A stretch of 64,000 nucleotides of DNA. It comes from Hyphomicrobiaceae bacterium (GTDB lineage: Bacteria; Pseudomonadota; Alphaproteobacteria; Rhizobiales; Hyphomicrobiaceae). Made by a program: the position numbers and the translations under genes. Shown piece after piece: positions 47,920 to 57,645 of the stretch; position 1 is the stretch's first letter, and the number at the start of each line of letters is the position of its first letter. The stretch lies in assembly GCA_021775735.1 (NCBI GenBank), contig JAJFHG010000017.1, forward strand, positions 18,347-82,346, in the 5' to 3' direction. The notes below the pieces were generated by a model. That model was not told where the DNA came from, did no database searches, and saw only the letters and a program-made list of their open reading frames with translations.

Positions 47920-48981
47920 TTACTGTAGGGCTTCTAAGCTCCTAATTTCTTGTTGGATTCCTTCAAGGATGGATCGCGTTTGCCCGTCGCGAAGCCTCTG
48001 ACGTTCGGAAGGAGTAAGCCCCGACGCGGGACGACGACGCCGAATAAATCGCTGGGATGGTTCGCGCTCTTGAATCCGCTCTAGAGAATCTTTTGTCTTC
48101 TGCCGGTCACGGATAGATTCTTCGAGTTTTTCGATGCGCTCGTTACGCTTATCGATATCAAGCTGCGATTCAGGAAATGCTTTCTGCGAATCTCTAAGGT
48201 TTTCCAGACTTCTCAACTGCTCTCTATCCCGAGCTAAATCTTTTTGTACATTCTCTTTCATCAAGGCAACAATGGTCGCTAGCATTCCCGTGTCATCCGC
48301 AACAAGTTTTACTTCTGTCGGATCTACCGGCTCTGGATCTGCAACTGTGTCAGGTGGCGTAACTGTAAGTTTGATGGTGTGGGTGTACTGCGCCTCCAGC
48401 TGCAATTTTGCGTTGGCACCAAACGTCCGTTCTCCAATTGGTATTAGTGAAAACTTTGCTGATGGCGTTGCAGACTTGGTCACAAAAAAATCTACCGTAT
48501 AGTTTGAATTGGTGAGAACCTTACCGCCCCCAAAATCATCATTTACGTACCGAATTCGATCAAAATAATCACGAATCCCAAGATCACCACGCAACAAAAG
48601 TCCTCGACTTGAGTCAGAGCAGCCCGCTAAAGACGAAAGTTCTGCAACAGATTTCTCAACCTTAAAATCCATCTCTCGGCTTGCTCGCCCCTGTGCAACG
48701 AGCGCGAGCATTGGCATTGCCAATCCAGGATGCAATGGAATCGCTAGGTTCGCATCAGCAGACCCTCGCCCAAGCTTCAGCACCTTTAGTGTTAGAATGA
48801 AACTGGCCTTGTAGTCCTTGAGCCACTGATGACGATCCACTCCATGCCGCACTGCTTCAGCGAGCTGACATCGCAAATTCCAAACTACGTCATTGGGTGT
48901 TAAGGGATCCGTATCAAAACTTGGCAACGTTACACACGACGCCAACAGAAAAGAAAGCAAACAAGAAAAAAAATTACGCAT
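47920..48981 (-). CDS. Putative lipoprotein with C-terminal coiled coil
   Basis: 353 residues from ATG 48981. The signal MRNFFSCLLSFLLASCVTLP contains an LASC lipobox, so it should be a lipid-anchored envelope protein. A first domain of about 220 residues shows no known family. A long charged helix follows (about residues 230-310, alternating Glu/Arg/Lys, with EKLEESIRDRQKTKDSL), then an arginine-rich tail (RFIRRRRP). Function unknown. The first domain mentions DRIRYVNDDFGG and YTHTIKLTVTPP, which look beta-rich. Confidence 0.65.
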   Translation of the reverse strand: MRNFFSCLLSFLLASCVTLPSFDTDPLTPNDVVWNLRCQLAEAVRHGVDRHQWLKDYKASFILTLKVLKLGRGSADANLAIPLHPGLAMPMLALVAQGRASREMDFKVEKSVAELSSLAGCSDSSRGLLLRGDLGIRDYFDRIRYVNDDFGGGKVLTNSNYTVDFFVTKSATPSAKFSLIPIGERTFGANAKLQLEAQYTHTIKLTVTPPDTVADPEPVDPTEVKLVADDTGMLATIVALMKENVQKDLARDREQLRSLENLRDSQKAFPESQLDIDKRNERIEKLEESIRDRQKTKDSLERIQEREPSQRFIRRRRPASGLTPSERQRLRDGQTRSILEGIQQEIRSLEALQ

Positions 48982-49141
48982 GACAATGCCGCAGCAACAA
49001 GAAAAAAAAAGAAGTATAGAAAAAAAAGTACGATTTACATGTAACCTAACAAACACACTTCAAAAAAAATATTCAACAAGCAATTTCACTCTGCTGGTAA
49101 GTTGCACTGCATCTATTGACTTTCTCTAACCCGAGAAAGTT

Positions 49142-50023
49142 ATGGACTTTCCGATGCGTGCACCGCAACAAATGATAGGCAAGACCCACGATCTAAAAAA
49201 CTTTGATCTGCTAGAGAAATGTCTGAAAAAACATTCGGAACAAAAACTTGCACTCCAGAACAAAGCTAGTGTTCGAAAAAAATTATTTGGAGGTCATCTA
49301 TATCTGATGAACCCGCTAACCGATACCGACAACGCTTTGCAGGTCAAATACAATGAACCGATTCTATTTCGAACGGTTGGCCAGGAAGTATATAACTCAT
49401 CTCTAAAAAATGGCTCACTATGGCTGCGCTCCGACACGTATTATCGAGAGATCGAGGACATTGCTAGAAAGGATCTGTCCGAAGGCGTCAACTCAAGTAA
49501 GCTCGGATTACCTATAATAGTTGATGTTCCAAACGGTCCTCAGCTCAGCTTTTGCGGCGAAGGACATATTGGCCAGGAAATTCGTTCCCATTACATTGTT
49601 TCTTTGCACGGACTTTCAATATCGAAGGCTCAACTCAATGAGTTTGGGGGACATACATTTGGCGTGCGATCAATTATTGACCTCAGCACCGAAGTACTAT
49701 TTGAAGCAGCTAAGCAACTTCGTTGTATTGGCTATCGTTATGGACAGGTCAGTTATCAGCGAACACCCCTAGCATTAATTCTAGGTTCGTGCCCAGGGGC
49801 GGCAGCGGTTAAGCTGAGCGACAACCCCCCAATCTATTTAAACCCACCTAGCACAGATGTTTTAAGAAAAGACCCGGTCTTACCATTCATCGAACAAGAC
49901 GAGTGGAGAATCGTGATCTTTACAGATGGCTATCTGCATGATGATCCGCACGAACCCTTAAAGATTGAAGTTTCACCCAAGATTTTTTTCCCATATCAAA
50001 ATTCCTTGCCAGAAGAGAGCTAA
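49142..50023 (+). CDS. Hypothetical protein of the island, divergent from the lipoprotein
   Basis: 293 residues; GAGAAAG precedes the ATG. The middle reads LKNGSLWLRSDTYYREIED, then DLSEGVNSSKLG, a layout reminiscent of DUF2971-like or ADP-ribosyl-transfer-related defence proteins, but the match is too weak to assign. No signal peptide or membrane helix. It is transcribed away from the lipoprotein gene. Confidence 0.6.
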   Translation: MDFPMRAPQQMIGKTHDLKNFDLLEKCLKKHSEQKLALQNKASVRKKLFGGHLYLMNPLTDTDNALQVKYNEPILFRTVGQEVYNSSLKNGSLWLRSDTYYREIEDIARKDLSEGVNSSKLGLPIIVDVPNGPQLSFCGEGHIGQEIRSHYIVSLHGLSISKAQLNEFGGHTFGVRSIIDLSTEVLFEAAKQLRCIGYRYGQVSYQRTPLALILGSCPGAAAVKLSDNPPIYLNPPSTDVLRKDPVLPFIEQDEWRIVIFTDGYLHDDPHEPLKIEVSPKIFFPYQNSLPEES

Positions 50024-50167
50024 CAAAGGCAGAGAATCCGCAGTGCCTGAATTGGATTTCTAACATACAGAACTTGTATTTGTGCCGGTCCTCCGATGAA
50101 GCCCGGAGAACGAGCTTTGAGAATCGTGTATGATGGCCGCAATTTTTCACTGCACCGCGAATGACAG

Positions 50168-50536
50168 ATGCGAACTGTTTTTTCTGCACTGATAATAGTG
50201 CTTACATTTTTCTTTTTTCTGTCTCTTTTGCCAGACCAGAAAAATCAAGCCTCGACACGCGCAACCAATTCCGCTCGCGCGCCGACGGTGGCCGGTTGGA
50301 GCGCAACAATAAAAAACTATGCTGACCCTAGCGCTGAACTCGTCGTTGAAAAATCTCTAAAATTTCACGCATGCCTTGCTGCAATACGAGGCGCAGCGTC
50401 CAAGACTGGTGCCTTGCCCATAAATATAGTTGAGACCGATTTTTTGAGGATTGTGCGATTCAACACGACAGATGGCTATATCCTCGCAAGTTGTTCTGCA
50501 AGAACAAACAAATTGGTGATGGTCAAAGGGTCGTGA
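50168..50536 (+). CDS. Small membrane-anchored or exported protein
   Basis: 122 residues. An N-terminal helix (TVFSALIIVLTFFFFLSLLP) is followed by about 95 soluble residues with Cys in HACLAAIRG and LASCSARTN. No recognised family. It lies in the same orientation as its neighbours but with 140-180 bp gaps, so co-transcription is unclear. Confidence 0.5.
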   Translation: MRTVFSALIIVLTFFFFLSLLPDQKNQASTRATNSARAPTVAGWSATIKNYADPSAELVVEKSLKFHACLAAIRGAASKTGALPINIVETDFLRIVRFNTTDGYILASCSARTNKLVMVKGS

Positions 50537-50688
50537 GCGATTAACAGTTTTGACTAATATCGTTTTGAAACGCTGCTGCGCGCCAAAATCAAAACGAAAA
50601 TCGTATTTAGCAACACTTTGCATTACGATTCTCGTGTCTCTGAACCACTCATCCTTTTGCGAATTAGAAAGAGTTGAACGATAAAATC

Positions 50689-50709
50689 ACCTCATATCCA
50701 AAATGAGGT
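50689..50709 (+). promoter_or_regulatory. Hairpin over the ribosome site of the next gene
   Basis: ACCTCAT (50689-50695) pairs with ATGAGGT (50703-50709) around a 7-base loop. The right arm contains the GAGG likely used as Shine-Dalgarno for the ATG at 50717, so folding would hide it. Suggests translational control, unproven. Confidence 0.35.
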
Positions 50710-50716
50710 AATAGGC

Positions 50717-51076
50717 ATGACACACTCAACTCCAAATCGTCGCTTTCCCAACCATCGAGAATTTAATTTGAAAGTTCGCAAGTTCTTTCTTCGCTGCAAA
50801 ATCGATGCAGACCTCGTGTTGAGCAGAGACTGTTCACACACATTTATAGAATCAAGTGCCACTGACAACTGGGCTGCACACAAAGCCGCTTGCATCATTG
50901 AGAAGTCGCACAACAAAGCACATGCTTGGATCGCTGCATATTGCGCTGATCCAACGATGCGATCTTGCCGAATAGGTGAGTTCACAGACCCGATGAATGA
51001 AGAGCTCGACGAACTGGCAGGACATTACTTTGTGAAATCAGGGAAACTCGACGAGTGGAGGCTCAAGTTCCAATGA
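50717..51076 (+). CDS. Hypothetical protein
   Basis: 119 residues, soluble, basic at the N-terminus (NRRFPNHREFNLKVRKFFLR) and acidic at the C-terminus (DPMNEELDELAGHYF). No recognised domain. Contains three or more Cys and several His with no clear metal motif. Positioned before the convergent protease gene. Confidence 0.5.
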   Translation: MTHSTPNRRFPNHREFNLKVRKFFLRCKIDADLVLSRDCSHTFIESSATDNWAAHKAACIIEKSHNKAHAWIAAYCADPTMRSCRIGEFTDPMNEELDELAGHYFVKSGKLDEWRLKFQ

Positions 51077-51106
51077 AGGACAAGGGCAAATACGTCACAC
51101 GCAAGT

Positions 51107-51931
51107 TTAAGTGTTTTGCTTCCGTAGCTCGTAATTACCCGGGACACCATCGACTAAAATTTCTTGAATCACGCGCCTGTGCCAAACACGCCCTAACTGC
51201 GCACTCAGCTCATCATCTGCACCAAAGCGACCGGAGTAGACCCCGAGAAATCGAGTGTATGTGCCCGTCCCCAAACCAACCGATCCGTCATCGGTAATCA
51301 GAACGCCTGTCGAACGTAGTAGTACAGGTGCCCCTGACATCCCCTCGCGAGTGGCAGTATCCACCAGAAATACCGGGTCATCATCGTGTGGCAAATCGGG
51401 CTCGGTTGCAATTGATCCGCGTTTCCAAATAGGAAGGTACTTGTTGTGGCTAACACTTTTTGGAAAGCCAAGAATGAAAACGTCTTGGCCGACCGTAACT
51501 TTCATGTTTTGCGTTTCACTTAAGCGCGGAAGCTCTTGTATCAGTAATTCTTCGGTTGTCTGACCGGCTACATGCTCTGGTGCCTGCGGTAACCGTAGAA
51601 TTGCAACATCAATATCTTGCCCATTTTTGTGCTGAAACCACAGCGATTCTCCGTTCGAACCCATCAAGGGCAATACAATATTCTCTAATACCCTTCCTGG
51701 TTTATTTTTTAGATGTAGGCCGAACCGAATTTTATCTGGAAGAGCAGCGTCAGGGCGTAGCGCTTGGCCAGTGTATGTATTCCTGCCAGAAAACACATGC
51801 CAATTGCTAACCAAAGCAATCTGCTCCTCATTCTTGAAAAAGAACGCGGTTGCGACACCGATCTCTTCCTCTCCACAGAGCAGCCATACCCGCACCGGGC
51901 AAGGTGTATATTCATCCAGCACTATCATCAT
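51107..51931 (-). CDS. Trypsin-like serine protease
   Basis: 274 residues without signal peptide. A catalytic triad is visible: His in SNWHVFSG, Asp in DIDVAILRL, and Ser in TREGMSGAPVL. The fold matches cytoplasmic trypsin-like peptidases that are common in bacterial defence and stress loci. It runs convergently with the small gene at 50717 and divergently from the tape-measure gene. Substrate unknown; possibly activated in response to infection by analogy with other defence-associated proteases. Confidence 0.8.
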   Translation of the reverse strand: MMIVLDEYTPCPVRVWLLCGEEEIGVATAFFFKNEEQIALVSNWHVFSGRNTYTGQALRPDAALPDKIRFGLHLKNKPGRVLENIVLPLMGSNGESLWFQHKNGQDIDVAILRLPQAPEHVAGQTTEELLIQELPRLSETQNMKVTVGQDVFILGFPKSVSHNKYLPIWKRGSIATEPDLPHDDDPVFLVDTATREGMSGAPVLLRSTGVLITDDGSVGLGTGTYTRFLGVYSGRFGADDELSAQLGRVWHRRVIQEILVDGVPGNYELRKQNT

Positions 51932-52031
51932 TTCAATGACGTTAGCGTATGTAATGTGGGTTGTTCAAACATTTTGCCACCCGATACTGTTGAGCAAAGT
52001 CTTTTAACGCTTGACCTCATCGGAATGCATT

Positions 52032-54008
52032 ATGGCAGATATAACGGTTACGGCGTCGATAAATAGCGACCAGGCGGCTCGCGGGGCCAGAAGGTTTCGA
52101 CAGTCTCTGGATAGTACGAGACCCGCTGTTCAGAATTTTGATCGCACCTCAAATACCCTGACACGCACGTTAGGCGTGTTGGCCGGAGCGTTAGCCGTAA
52201 AAAAGATGTTTGATTTCGGACAAGCGGCGATATCGACTGCCGACAGTTTTGCTCTTCTGAAATCACGTCTTGACGCCGTTGGAACGGGAGGGTTTGCAAC
52301 GGTCAAGGTCATTGACGCCATAGCCGATGCTTCTGAACGAGCTCGAACATCTTCATCACTTTTGACCGATGTCTTTGCCCAGAACATTGAAGTCTTTGCG
52401 GACCTCGGCCTAGGCGCTTCAGAGGCTGTTCGGTTCGCGGAAACTCTATCTAAGCTTGGCACTATTAGCGGGAATAGCCTTGATCAGACGCAACGTGTTC
52501 TGTTTCAATTGTCGCAAGCCTTGGACCTAGGAGCGTTGCGCGGTCAAGATTTCAATTCCGTAGCTCAGAATATGGCGCCACTCTTGCGCATCATGCGAAG
52601 CGAGCTTGGCGTTACGAGTGCAGAATTTAAAAAACTTTCGGAGAGTGGACGGATCAGCGCCGATGTCATGATCAATTCGGTGTTAAACGCGTCTGGCCAC
52701 ATCGATCAGCAATTTAACAAGATGCAGCAGACTGTAGGTCAGTCAGCCGACGTTATGTTTGAACGCCTAAATTTCAATTTTGGAAAAATATCTAACGAAG
52801 TTGGAGTGACAAAAACTTGGGCGCGCCTGTTTGATGAACTGGCCGATGCTGCAGGTGGACCTGGGTTTCAAAGTGCTATGCGCACTTCCGCGGAATTAAT
52901 CAAAGGTGTCGGCGATGCCATGCTATTTGCGGTTAAACACACCGGAAGCTTCTTGCAGCAATCTCGCCTCGCCCATAATGCTCTTACCGATCGGCTAAGA
53001 GATCCCTCTCTGTCGCGCGACCCAGCTGACATTCTTGCAGACGCACAAGGTCGTGTAGAGAGCGAGAACCAAGGTGGTGGTTTTCTTGAAGGACTTTCGC
53101 GCGCCGCATCTGGTGCTGCTGGAGCTGTGCCTCTTTTCAATACCGAAGGTCCGAGACGACGCCTGCAACTGAAACAGGCTGAAGACAAAGCCACGCAAAA
53201 GCTCATCGGTCGAGCTCAGCAATTGTTGAAGCAAGAGCAACTTCTTGGTCGTGGTCTTGAAGCGCGTCTAGACGGTCAAAAAGATATTGAGTTGGCCGTT
53301 CGCAATGAGCTCGATCTGTCACGCGCAGTCAATGATGAGCTTCGCGCGGCCAGTCCCGCTTTGGCTGACAAACTTGAAAACCAAATTCTTGCAACGAACT
53401 CACTCGAACAAGCGCTTCAAAAACAAAGTGAAGTGTTGGACCGCAATCGAGAGTTTGCCGAAGGTTTCTCGTCAACGCTCACTAGTGGGTTCTTGAGCGC
53501 CGCTTCAGGCGCGCAGTCTTTCAGCCAATCTCTTCGGGAAGTATCGGCACGACTTTTTGAAGTCTTAGCACAAGCGACATTGCTGAAGCCCTTAGAAAAC
53601 TCACTGTCTAGCAGCATTAAAAGTGGGTTGGGCAATTTCGATATCGGTTCGATATTTGACGGCGGTTCTGGTGGGCTCATTCCATTTGCAAACGGCGGCG
53701 TGTTCAATAGCCCGTTGGCGTTTCAAGGCGGTGGCGTGAGCGGGGTTCTAGCCGAAAGCGGACCCGAAGGGGTGTTCCCGTTGAAGCGCGGTGCAAGCGG
53801 AAAGCTTGGCATTGAAGCAAGTGGTTCTGGCGGCGGTACTCAAATAAACAATTTCTACATCGACGGTGACGCAACCGACGAAACTGTAGAAAAGATGCGC
53901 CGTGTAGCAGATGAACAGTTTGCAAAAAGCGCCCCCGGCGTTGTTAGCGAGAGTGTCGTCGCTGTTCGGCGCGCGATTGTTGGCGACCCTCAATTTACGA
54001 GACGATGA
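52032..54008 (+). CDS. Phage tail tape-measure protein
   Basis: 658 residues from ATG 52032 (MADITVTASINSDQ). The N-terminus matches the tape-measure N-terminal domain (TRTLGVLAGALAVKKMFDFG, GQDFNSVAQNMAPLLRIM, KKLSESGRISADVMINSVL). Hydrophobic and Gly/Ala-rich stretches and a C-terminal GGVFNSPLAFQGGGVSG / LAESGPEGVFPLKRG motif are also typical of tail tape-measure proteins. Rather short for a tape measure, implying a short tail. No other tail, capsid or terminase gene is present in the island. Confidence 0.88.
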   Translation: MADITVTASINSDQAARGARRFRQSLDSTRPAVQNFDRTSNTLTRTLGVLAGALAVKKMFDFGQAAISTADSFALLKSRLDAVGTGGFATVKVIDAIADASERARTSSSLLTDVFAQNIEVFADLGLGASEAVRFAETLSKLGTISGNSLDQTQRVLFQLSQALDLGALRGQDFNSVAQNMAPLLRIMRSELGVTSAEFKKLSESGRISADVMINSVLNASGHIDQQFNKMQQTVGQSADVMFERLNFNFGKISNEVGVTKTWARLFDELADAAGGPGFQSAMRTSAELIKGVGDAMLFAVKHTGSFLQQSRLAHNALTDRLRDPSLSRDPADILADAQGRVESENQGGGFLEGLSRAASGAAGAVPLFNTEGPRRRLQLKQAEDKATQKLIGRAQQLLKQEQLLGRGLEARLDGQKDIELAVRNELDLSRAVNDELRAASPALADKLENQILATNSLEQALQKQSEVLDRNREFAEGFSSTLTSGFLSAASGAQSFSQSLREVSARLFEVLAQATLLKPLENSLSSSIKSGLGNFDIGSIFDGGSGGLIPFANGGVFNSPLAFQGGGVSGVLAESGPEGVFPLKRGASGKLGIEASGSGGGTQINNFYIDGDATDETVEKMRRVADEQFAKSAPGVVSESVVAVRRAIVGDPQFTRR

Positions 54009-54144
54009 TCACCTGAAGTTTTAGAAAACAGACAGACCATCAGTCGCAAACATGCTCTAGACTTTTGTCACAGGTCACCTGCATCAGCTGGAAGCGATGG
54101 TCTGCTATCAACCAGCCAATTAAAAGATCGCCTCTCTGGGGCTA

Positions 54145-54160
54145 ATTTAAACGTTTAAAT
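54145..54160. promoter_or_regulatory. Perfect 16-bp palindrome between convergent genes
   Basis: ATTTAAACGTTTAAAT is identical to its own reverse complement. It lies in the 186-bp gap between the tape-measure gene and the membrane-HTH gene. It may be a repressor operator; no promoter is visible. Confidence 0.4.
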
Positions 54161-54194
54161 GTTGCATCCACATTTGTGCATTATTGGGTCACGT

Positions 54195-55253
54195 CTAAGC
54201 AGCAACTAATGTTATTCGCGTTCCAGTCCGCGTTGCGTCCAACACAATCTGTCCACCAGAATCCAACTCGTGAAGAATTTCATTTATCCGAGATTTTGAG
54301 ATACCCAGCGCTTTTGCCAGTCCGCGCTGTCCACCCTTAAGTTCACCACCCTTTGATTTCAGAAAGTTGACCACGTTCGCCCCAGACACGCTCGACTTTT
54401 GTTCACGCACTGCGTTTATTGTTTTTCTCTTCCGCGATGATGGCCGCTTTGGCTTCGGTTGCTGATCAATTGAACGCGCTATCACCAACGCCATTGACGA
54501 ACCTAGCTCCAGAAACAGGACAGGGATCAGCGCCAACCAAGGGGACAACGTGTCCGGTTCTACATGGTGTCCGGTCGCCACGGCATAAGCGGACAGCGCC
54601 GAGGCCAATGGGTCAGCATGCTTTACGTGCTCTGACCGCTCCGCCAATGCGTCCTCTGCTTTGGTAATCGCGTGTTCAAGCTCACTCCGCCGGTACCATC
54701 TCGCCTTCTCGGCGAGGAGATCTGCCACTTTCCCGCAAACTTTACGACTTATAGGGCCGTCCGGCGCTTTCTTGCAGCCGTTTGCACCGGGCGTCGTGGA
54801 CAGCGCTGCGATCATCGCCTTTAACTCTTCTACCGGACGGGCGAACGAAAGTTTTTGTAACTCTTGCTCGGCGCGTGTCCGCCGCCGTCTTTGGGCTTCG
54901 ACATGATCACGTGAGGCGCCTCGCTCGCTAGCCATGTCGCCGCGCCCACCGGCTGAAAGGCTCAGCTCAGCAGTGAAACTGTAGACGATACACACCGTGG
55001 CCATCAGTCCGCACAGAAGAGCACGAAGAAACTCTCTGGATCGTGTTGCCTCAAACGCGCCAAGAACAGCAAGAGGCTTTAGCAGCTCACCACCCAGCGC
55101 GGCACAGGCGAACACCACACCGATTGGCATCGCCAGATGGCTACCAAGCGTAAAACCGTAATAGGCGCCCAAAAGTGCACTTGCACCAATGATGAGAAAA
55201 GCACCCAAAAAGCCTATACGGCGAGGCAAAGGGCGATTACTAATATTCGCCAT
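54195..55253 (-). CDS. Membrane protein with C-terminal helix-turn-helix
   Basis: 352 residues from ATG 55253. Several N-terminal membrane helices (FLGAFLIIGASALLGAYYGF, MPIGVVFACAALGGELL, LLCGLMATVCIVYSF), a charged coiled region with RRRRTRAEQELQKL, another helix (LSPWLALIPVLFLELGSSMA), then a C-terminal winged-helix-like segment (GGQRGLAKALGISKSRINE). Similar proteins occur beside the replication genes of integrative elements. Role could be anchoring the element's DNA or replication complex to the membrane; not established. Confidence 0.7.
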   Translation of the reverse strand: MANISNRPLPRRIGFLGAFLIIGASALLGAYYGFTLGSHLAMPIGVVFACAALGGELLKPLAVLGAFEATRSREFLRALLCGLMATVCIVYSFTAELSLSAGGRGDMASERGASRDHVEAQRRRRTRAEQELQKLSFARPVEELKAMIAALSTTPGANGCKKAPDGPISRKVCGKVADLLAEKARWYRRSELEHAITKAEDALAERSEHVKHADPLASALSAYAVATGHHVEPDTLSPWLALIPVLFLELGSSMALVIARSIDQQPKPKRPSSRKRKTINAVREQKSSVSGANVVNFLKSKGGELKGGQRGLAKALGISKSRINEILHELDSGGQIVLDATRTGTRITLVAA

Positions 55254-55474
55254 GGTTCGCGTCTCCACTTAGACGGTTGGACCAAGAGCCTCAGTTGCGG
55301 GTACCAGCCGCTCTGGGGCTCATTTGATTTGGAGTGGACGCCATTAGGCTACCGATCAAAGACAAAATACAAACTCAGAGTGCCTTGGTATTAAGCGCAT
55401 GCGACCTCTCAAGGGGCGCATACGCCTACCTACGTAGTAGGTGGATGTGTCCGAAGTGTCCAAATCAAGCAATA

Positions 55475-57640
55475 TCAATGAGTTAGCACTTCATTCTCAT
55501 GTGTCTTTTGGTTTGATGTGTCCAGACGTTGCATGTCCTTAGAATTCCTCATTTTTTGTTGGTCAGAATACTTCGTAGTGGATGTGTCCGCATGTGTTCT
55601 ATGTGTATGTGTCCGCGAAGTGTCCTTGTCGCGAAATTGAAGCAAACGATACCTTTGAGCAGTTTTGCTACCGCAGGGGTATTCTTCAATCGAGATAGTT
55701 TTTCCTATGAGTTCATCGACTGATTTTTCAATCTCGGCCACAGAGTAATCGGTGCCGCGCTGATGGCGGAGTAAAACTTTTGGAGCATAATTTCTTGGAG
55801 CTTTGTTATTCGGGCTTAGATTCTTGCCGCTTCGCACGAGCTGATTCATCATCGACCCAACCCACTCGAGGCAACTTGCCTGCCTTGCTGTATCGCCAAC
55901 AACCTTGAACGTTGACCTTTCCATTCTGATCGTCAGCGGATCTTGTCGCGGACCCAAATTCGATTTTATGTGCTTTAGGATTTGGTTGCCGTGTTCGTCC
56001 ACGGGACCAAGTTTCAGAACAGATCTACACGCATTCAACCACGCGGTAGATCCAGAGGCCGCATTAACGTCGTCGTCCTGAGTCGATTTGCTCTCATGAT
56101 GTAGGAGAATGATCGAGATTTCATACCGTTGACCGATCCCAGCCAGCCGCGCCAGAAAACGCGTTACCTCGCCTCTGTGGATCTCTGGTGCACAGAACAT
56201 GTGTGATGAACCGTCAAGCACCAATGCCCTGCAATCTGGGCGCTTTGATAGGTCTTGCTCTATCTGATCCATTAGAGGCGTGGCACCAGAATTTTCTTTC
56301 CAAAGCGTGGCGTCTAATCCTAAAACGGACTGCGGGTCCACTTTGCTGGAGATAGTATCGAAACAAATCTCCTGCTCGACACAATTATGCATGACCCTGC
56401 TTTGCAATGTCCCATCTGGGTCCTCGCAATATATGCCTGCAACAGATCCCGGATTGGTAATTTCTTTTCCAAGAAATGGCGTTCCCGCAGCAACGCATGT
56501 GGTTAGTTGAAGCGCCAATGTAGACTTGCCGCGGCCTCCGGCAGATACGAGAAGTGTTACTTGACCAAGCGGGAAGTAACCCGTGTCGAGGAATTTGTGT
56601 GGTTTTGGCGTCTTACCTTTCCAACGGCTTGCGGAGTTCTCAAATAGCCTTGGAAATTTTTCTTCTTTCTCTCCACTAGTCGCATCTATTGAGTTGACCT
56701 TTTCAAACCCTACAGCTGGATTAAGAACGCCAACCGCTTGTTGCCTAGAAGAAAGCGCACTCCGCACAATTCGCTCAACTGCACCACTGTCATCATTTCC
56801 TAAAGGGGGGTAACAATTCTCTTGCCCCCACTGGTGCAACATAGAAGCGCACGACTCTCTCGACACGCCAAAGTCATAGAGTTTGTTGGCCACCACTACT
56901 GCAGTGTTGTCTCGAGACCCTTCTTCTGCCTGTGGAGCATGTTCCCGCAACCACTCCCAACCAAGCTTTTCAGCAAGTTCTGGGTCTATGCCGGGCATGC
57001 AGACCGCGCTTGATGCATCGGTTTCATTTCCCTGCAAGCAGCCTGCAGAATCTTTGAAATCTATCCACTCAGAAAGCTGTTTCTTGCCGATGGAGTGCAA
57101 ACCATTTCTATCAGCTATCCGCACTAGAAATGGTTCTTTTTTTTGGTGGTAGAAACCTGCTACACGCAACAACCGCGAAAGGTCTTTTGCAGATGGGTCT
57201 GATCCGTTCTTGACCATGAATTTCATTGCCATTTCATGATCGGGTCTGGAAATACCACTCACACGCCACCAATTTTGGAACTTACCTGGGGAGGTTTCGA
57301 CACGAATGTTTGGCTGAGGAAACGCTGCAGGTAGTTGAAATTCACCCGTATCATCATCTGCCCAAATATAGCGCACTCCAACAATGTTTTGTTTTTTGCG
57401 CCCTAAGCCATCTGTCGCGTTCGCGGTCAGAAAAATACCGTACCCCTTCACGTTCAAATCTACCAAGCGCTGCCAATCTCGCTCTAACTCGAACTTGAAA
57501 AAACTTTCAGGCCTTAGTTTTCCTTTTACGTCTCCTCGCTCAGAAATAGCCACCATAGTGTGAAACTTGGCGTCGAATTCGACAGTCGCCAGGAAAGTCG
57601 CAACTGTTTTCTTGTCTGGGATGAGAATTTTTTTGGGCAT
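55475..57640 (-). CDS. Primase-polymerase/RepA-type helicase fusion protein
   Basis: 721 residues from ATG 57640, five bases after the upstream stop; an in-frame GTG at 57652 is an alternative. The N-terminal half looks like a RepB-type primase-polymerase (GVRYIWADDD supplies an acidic pair; then IRVETSPGKFQNWWRV). The C-terminal half is a RecA-fold helicase with Walker A SAGGRGKSTLALQ and Walker B LVLDGSSHMF, plus ILLHHESKS. Fusions of this kind start replication of satellites and integrative elements. The downstream tail is Thr/Arg/His-rich. It follows the 179-residue gene within the putative replication operon. Confidence 0.8.
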   Translation of the reverse strand: MPKKILIPDKKTVATFLATVEFDAKFHTMVAISERGDVKGKLRPESFFKFELERDWQRLVDLNVKGYGIFLTANATDGLGRKKQNIVGVRYIWADDDTGEFQLPAAFPQPNIRVETSPGKFQNWWRVSGISRPDHEMAMKFMVKNGSDPSAKDLSRLLRVAGFYHQKKEPFLVRIADRNGLHSIGKKQLSEWIDFKDSAGCLQGNETDASSAVCMPGIDPELAEKLGWEWLREHAPQAEEGSRDNTAVVVANKLYDFGVSRESCASMLHQWGQENCYPPLGNDDSGAVERIVRSALSSRQQAVGVLNPAVGFEKVNSIDATSGEKEEKFPRLFENSASRWKGKTPKPHKFLDTGYFPLGQVTLLVSAGGRGKSTLALQLTTCVAAGTPFLGKEITNPGSVAGIYCEDPDGTLQSRVMHNCVEQEICFDTISSKVDPQSVLGLDATLWKENSGATPLMDQIEQDLSKRPDCRALVLDGSSHMFCAPEIHRGEVTRFLARLAGIGQRYEISIILLHHESKSTQDDDVNAASGSTAWLNACRSVLKLGPVDEHGNQILKHIKSNLGPRQDPLTIRMERSTFKVVGDTARQASCLEWVGSMMNQLVRSGKNLSPNNKAPRNYAPKVLLRHQRGTDYSVAEIEKSVDELIGKTISIEEYPCGSKTAQRYRLLQFRDKDTSRTHTHRTHADTSTTKYSDQQKMRNSKDMQRLDTSNQKTHENEVLTH

Positions 57641-57645
57641 ATCGC

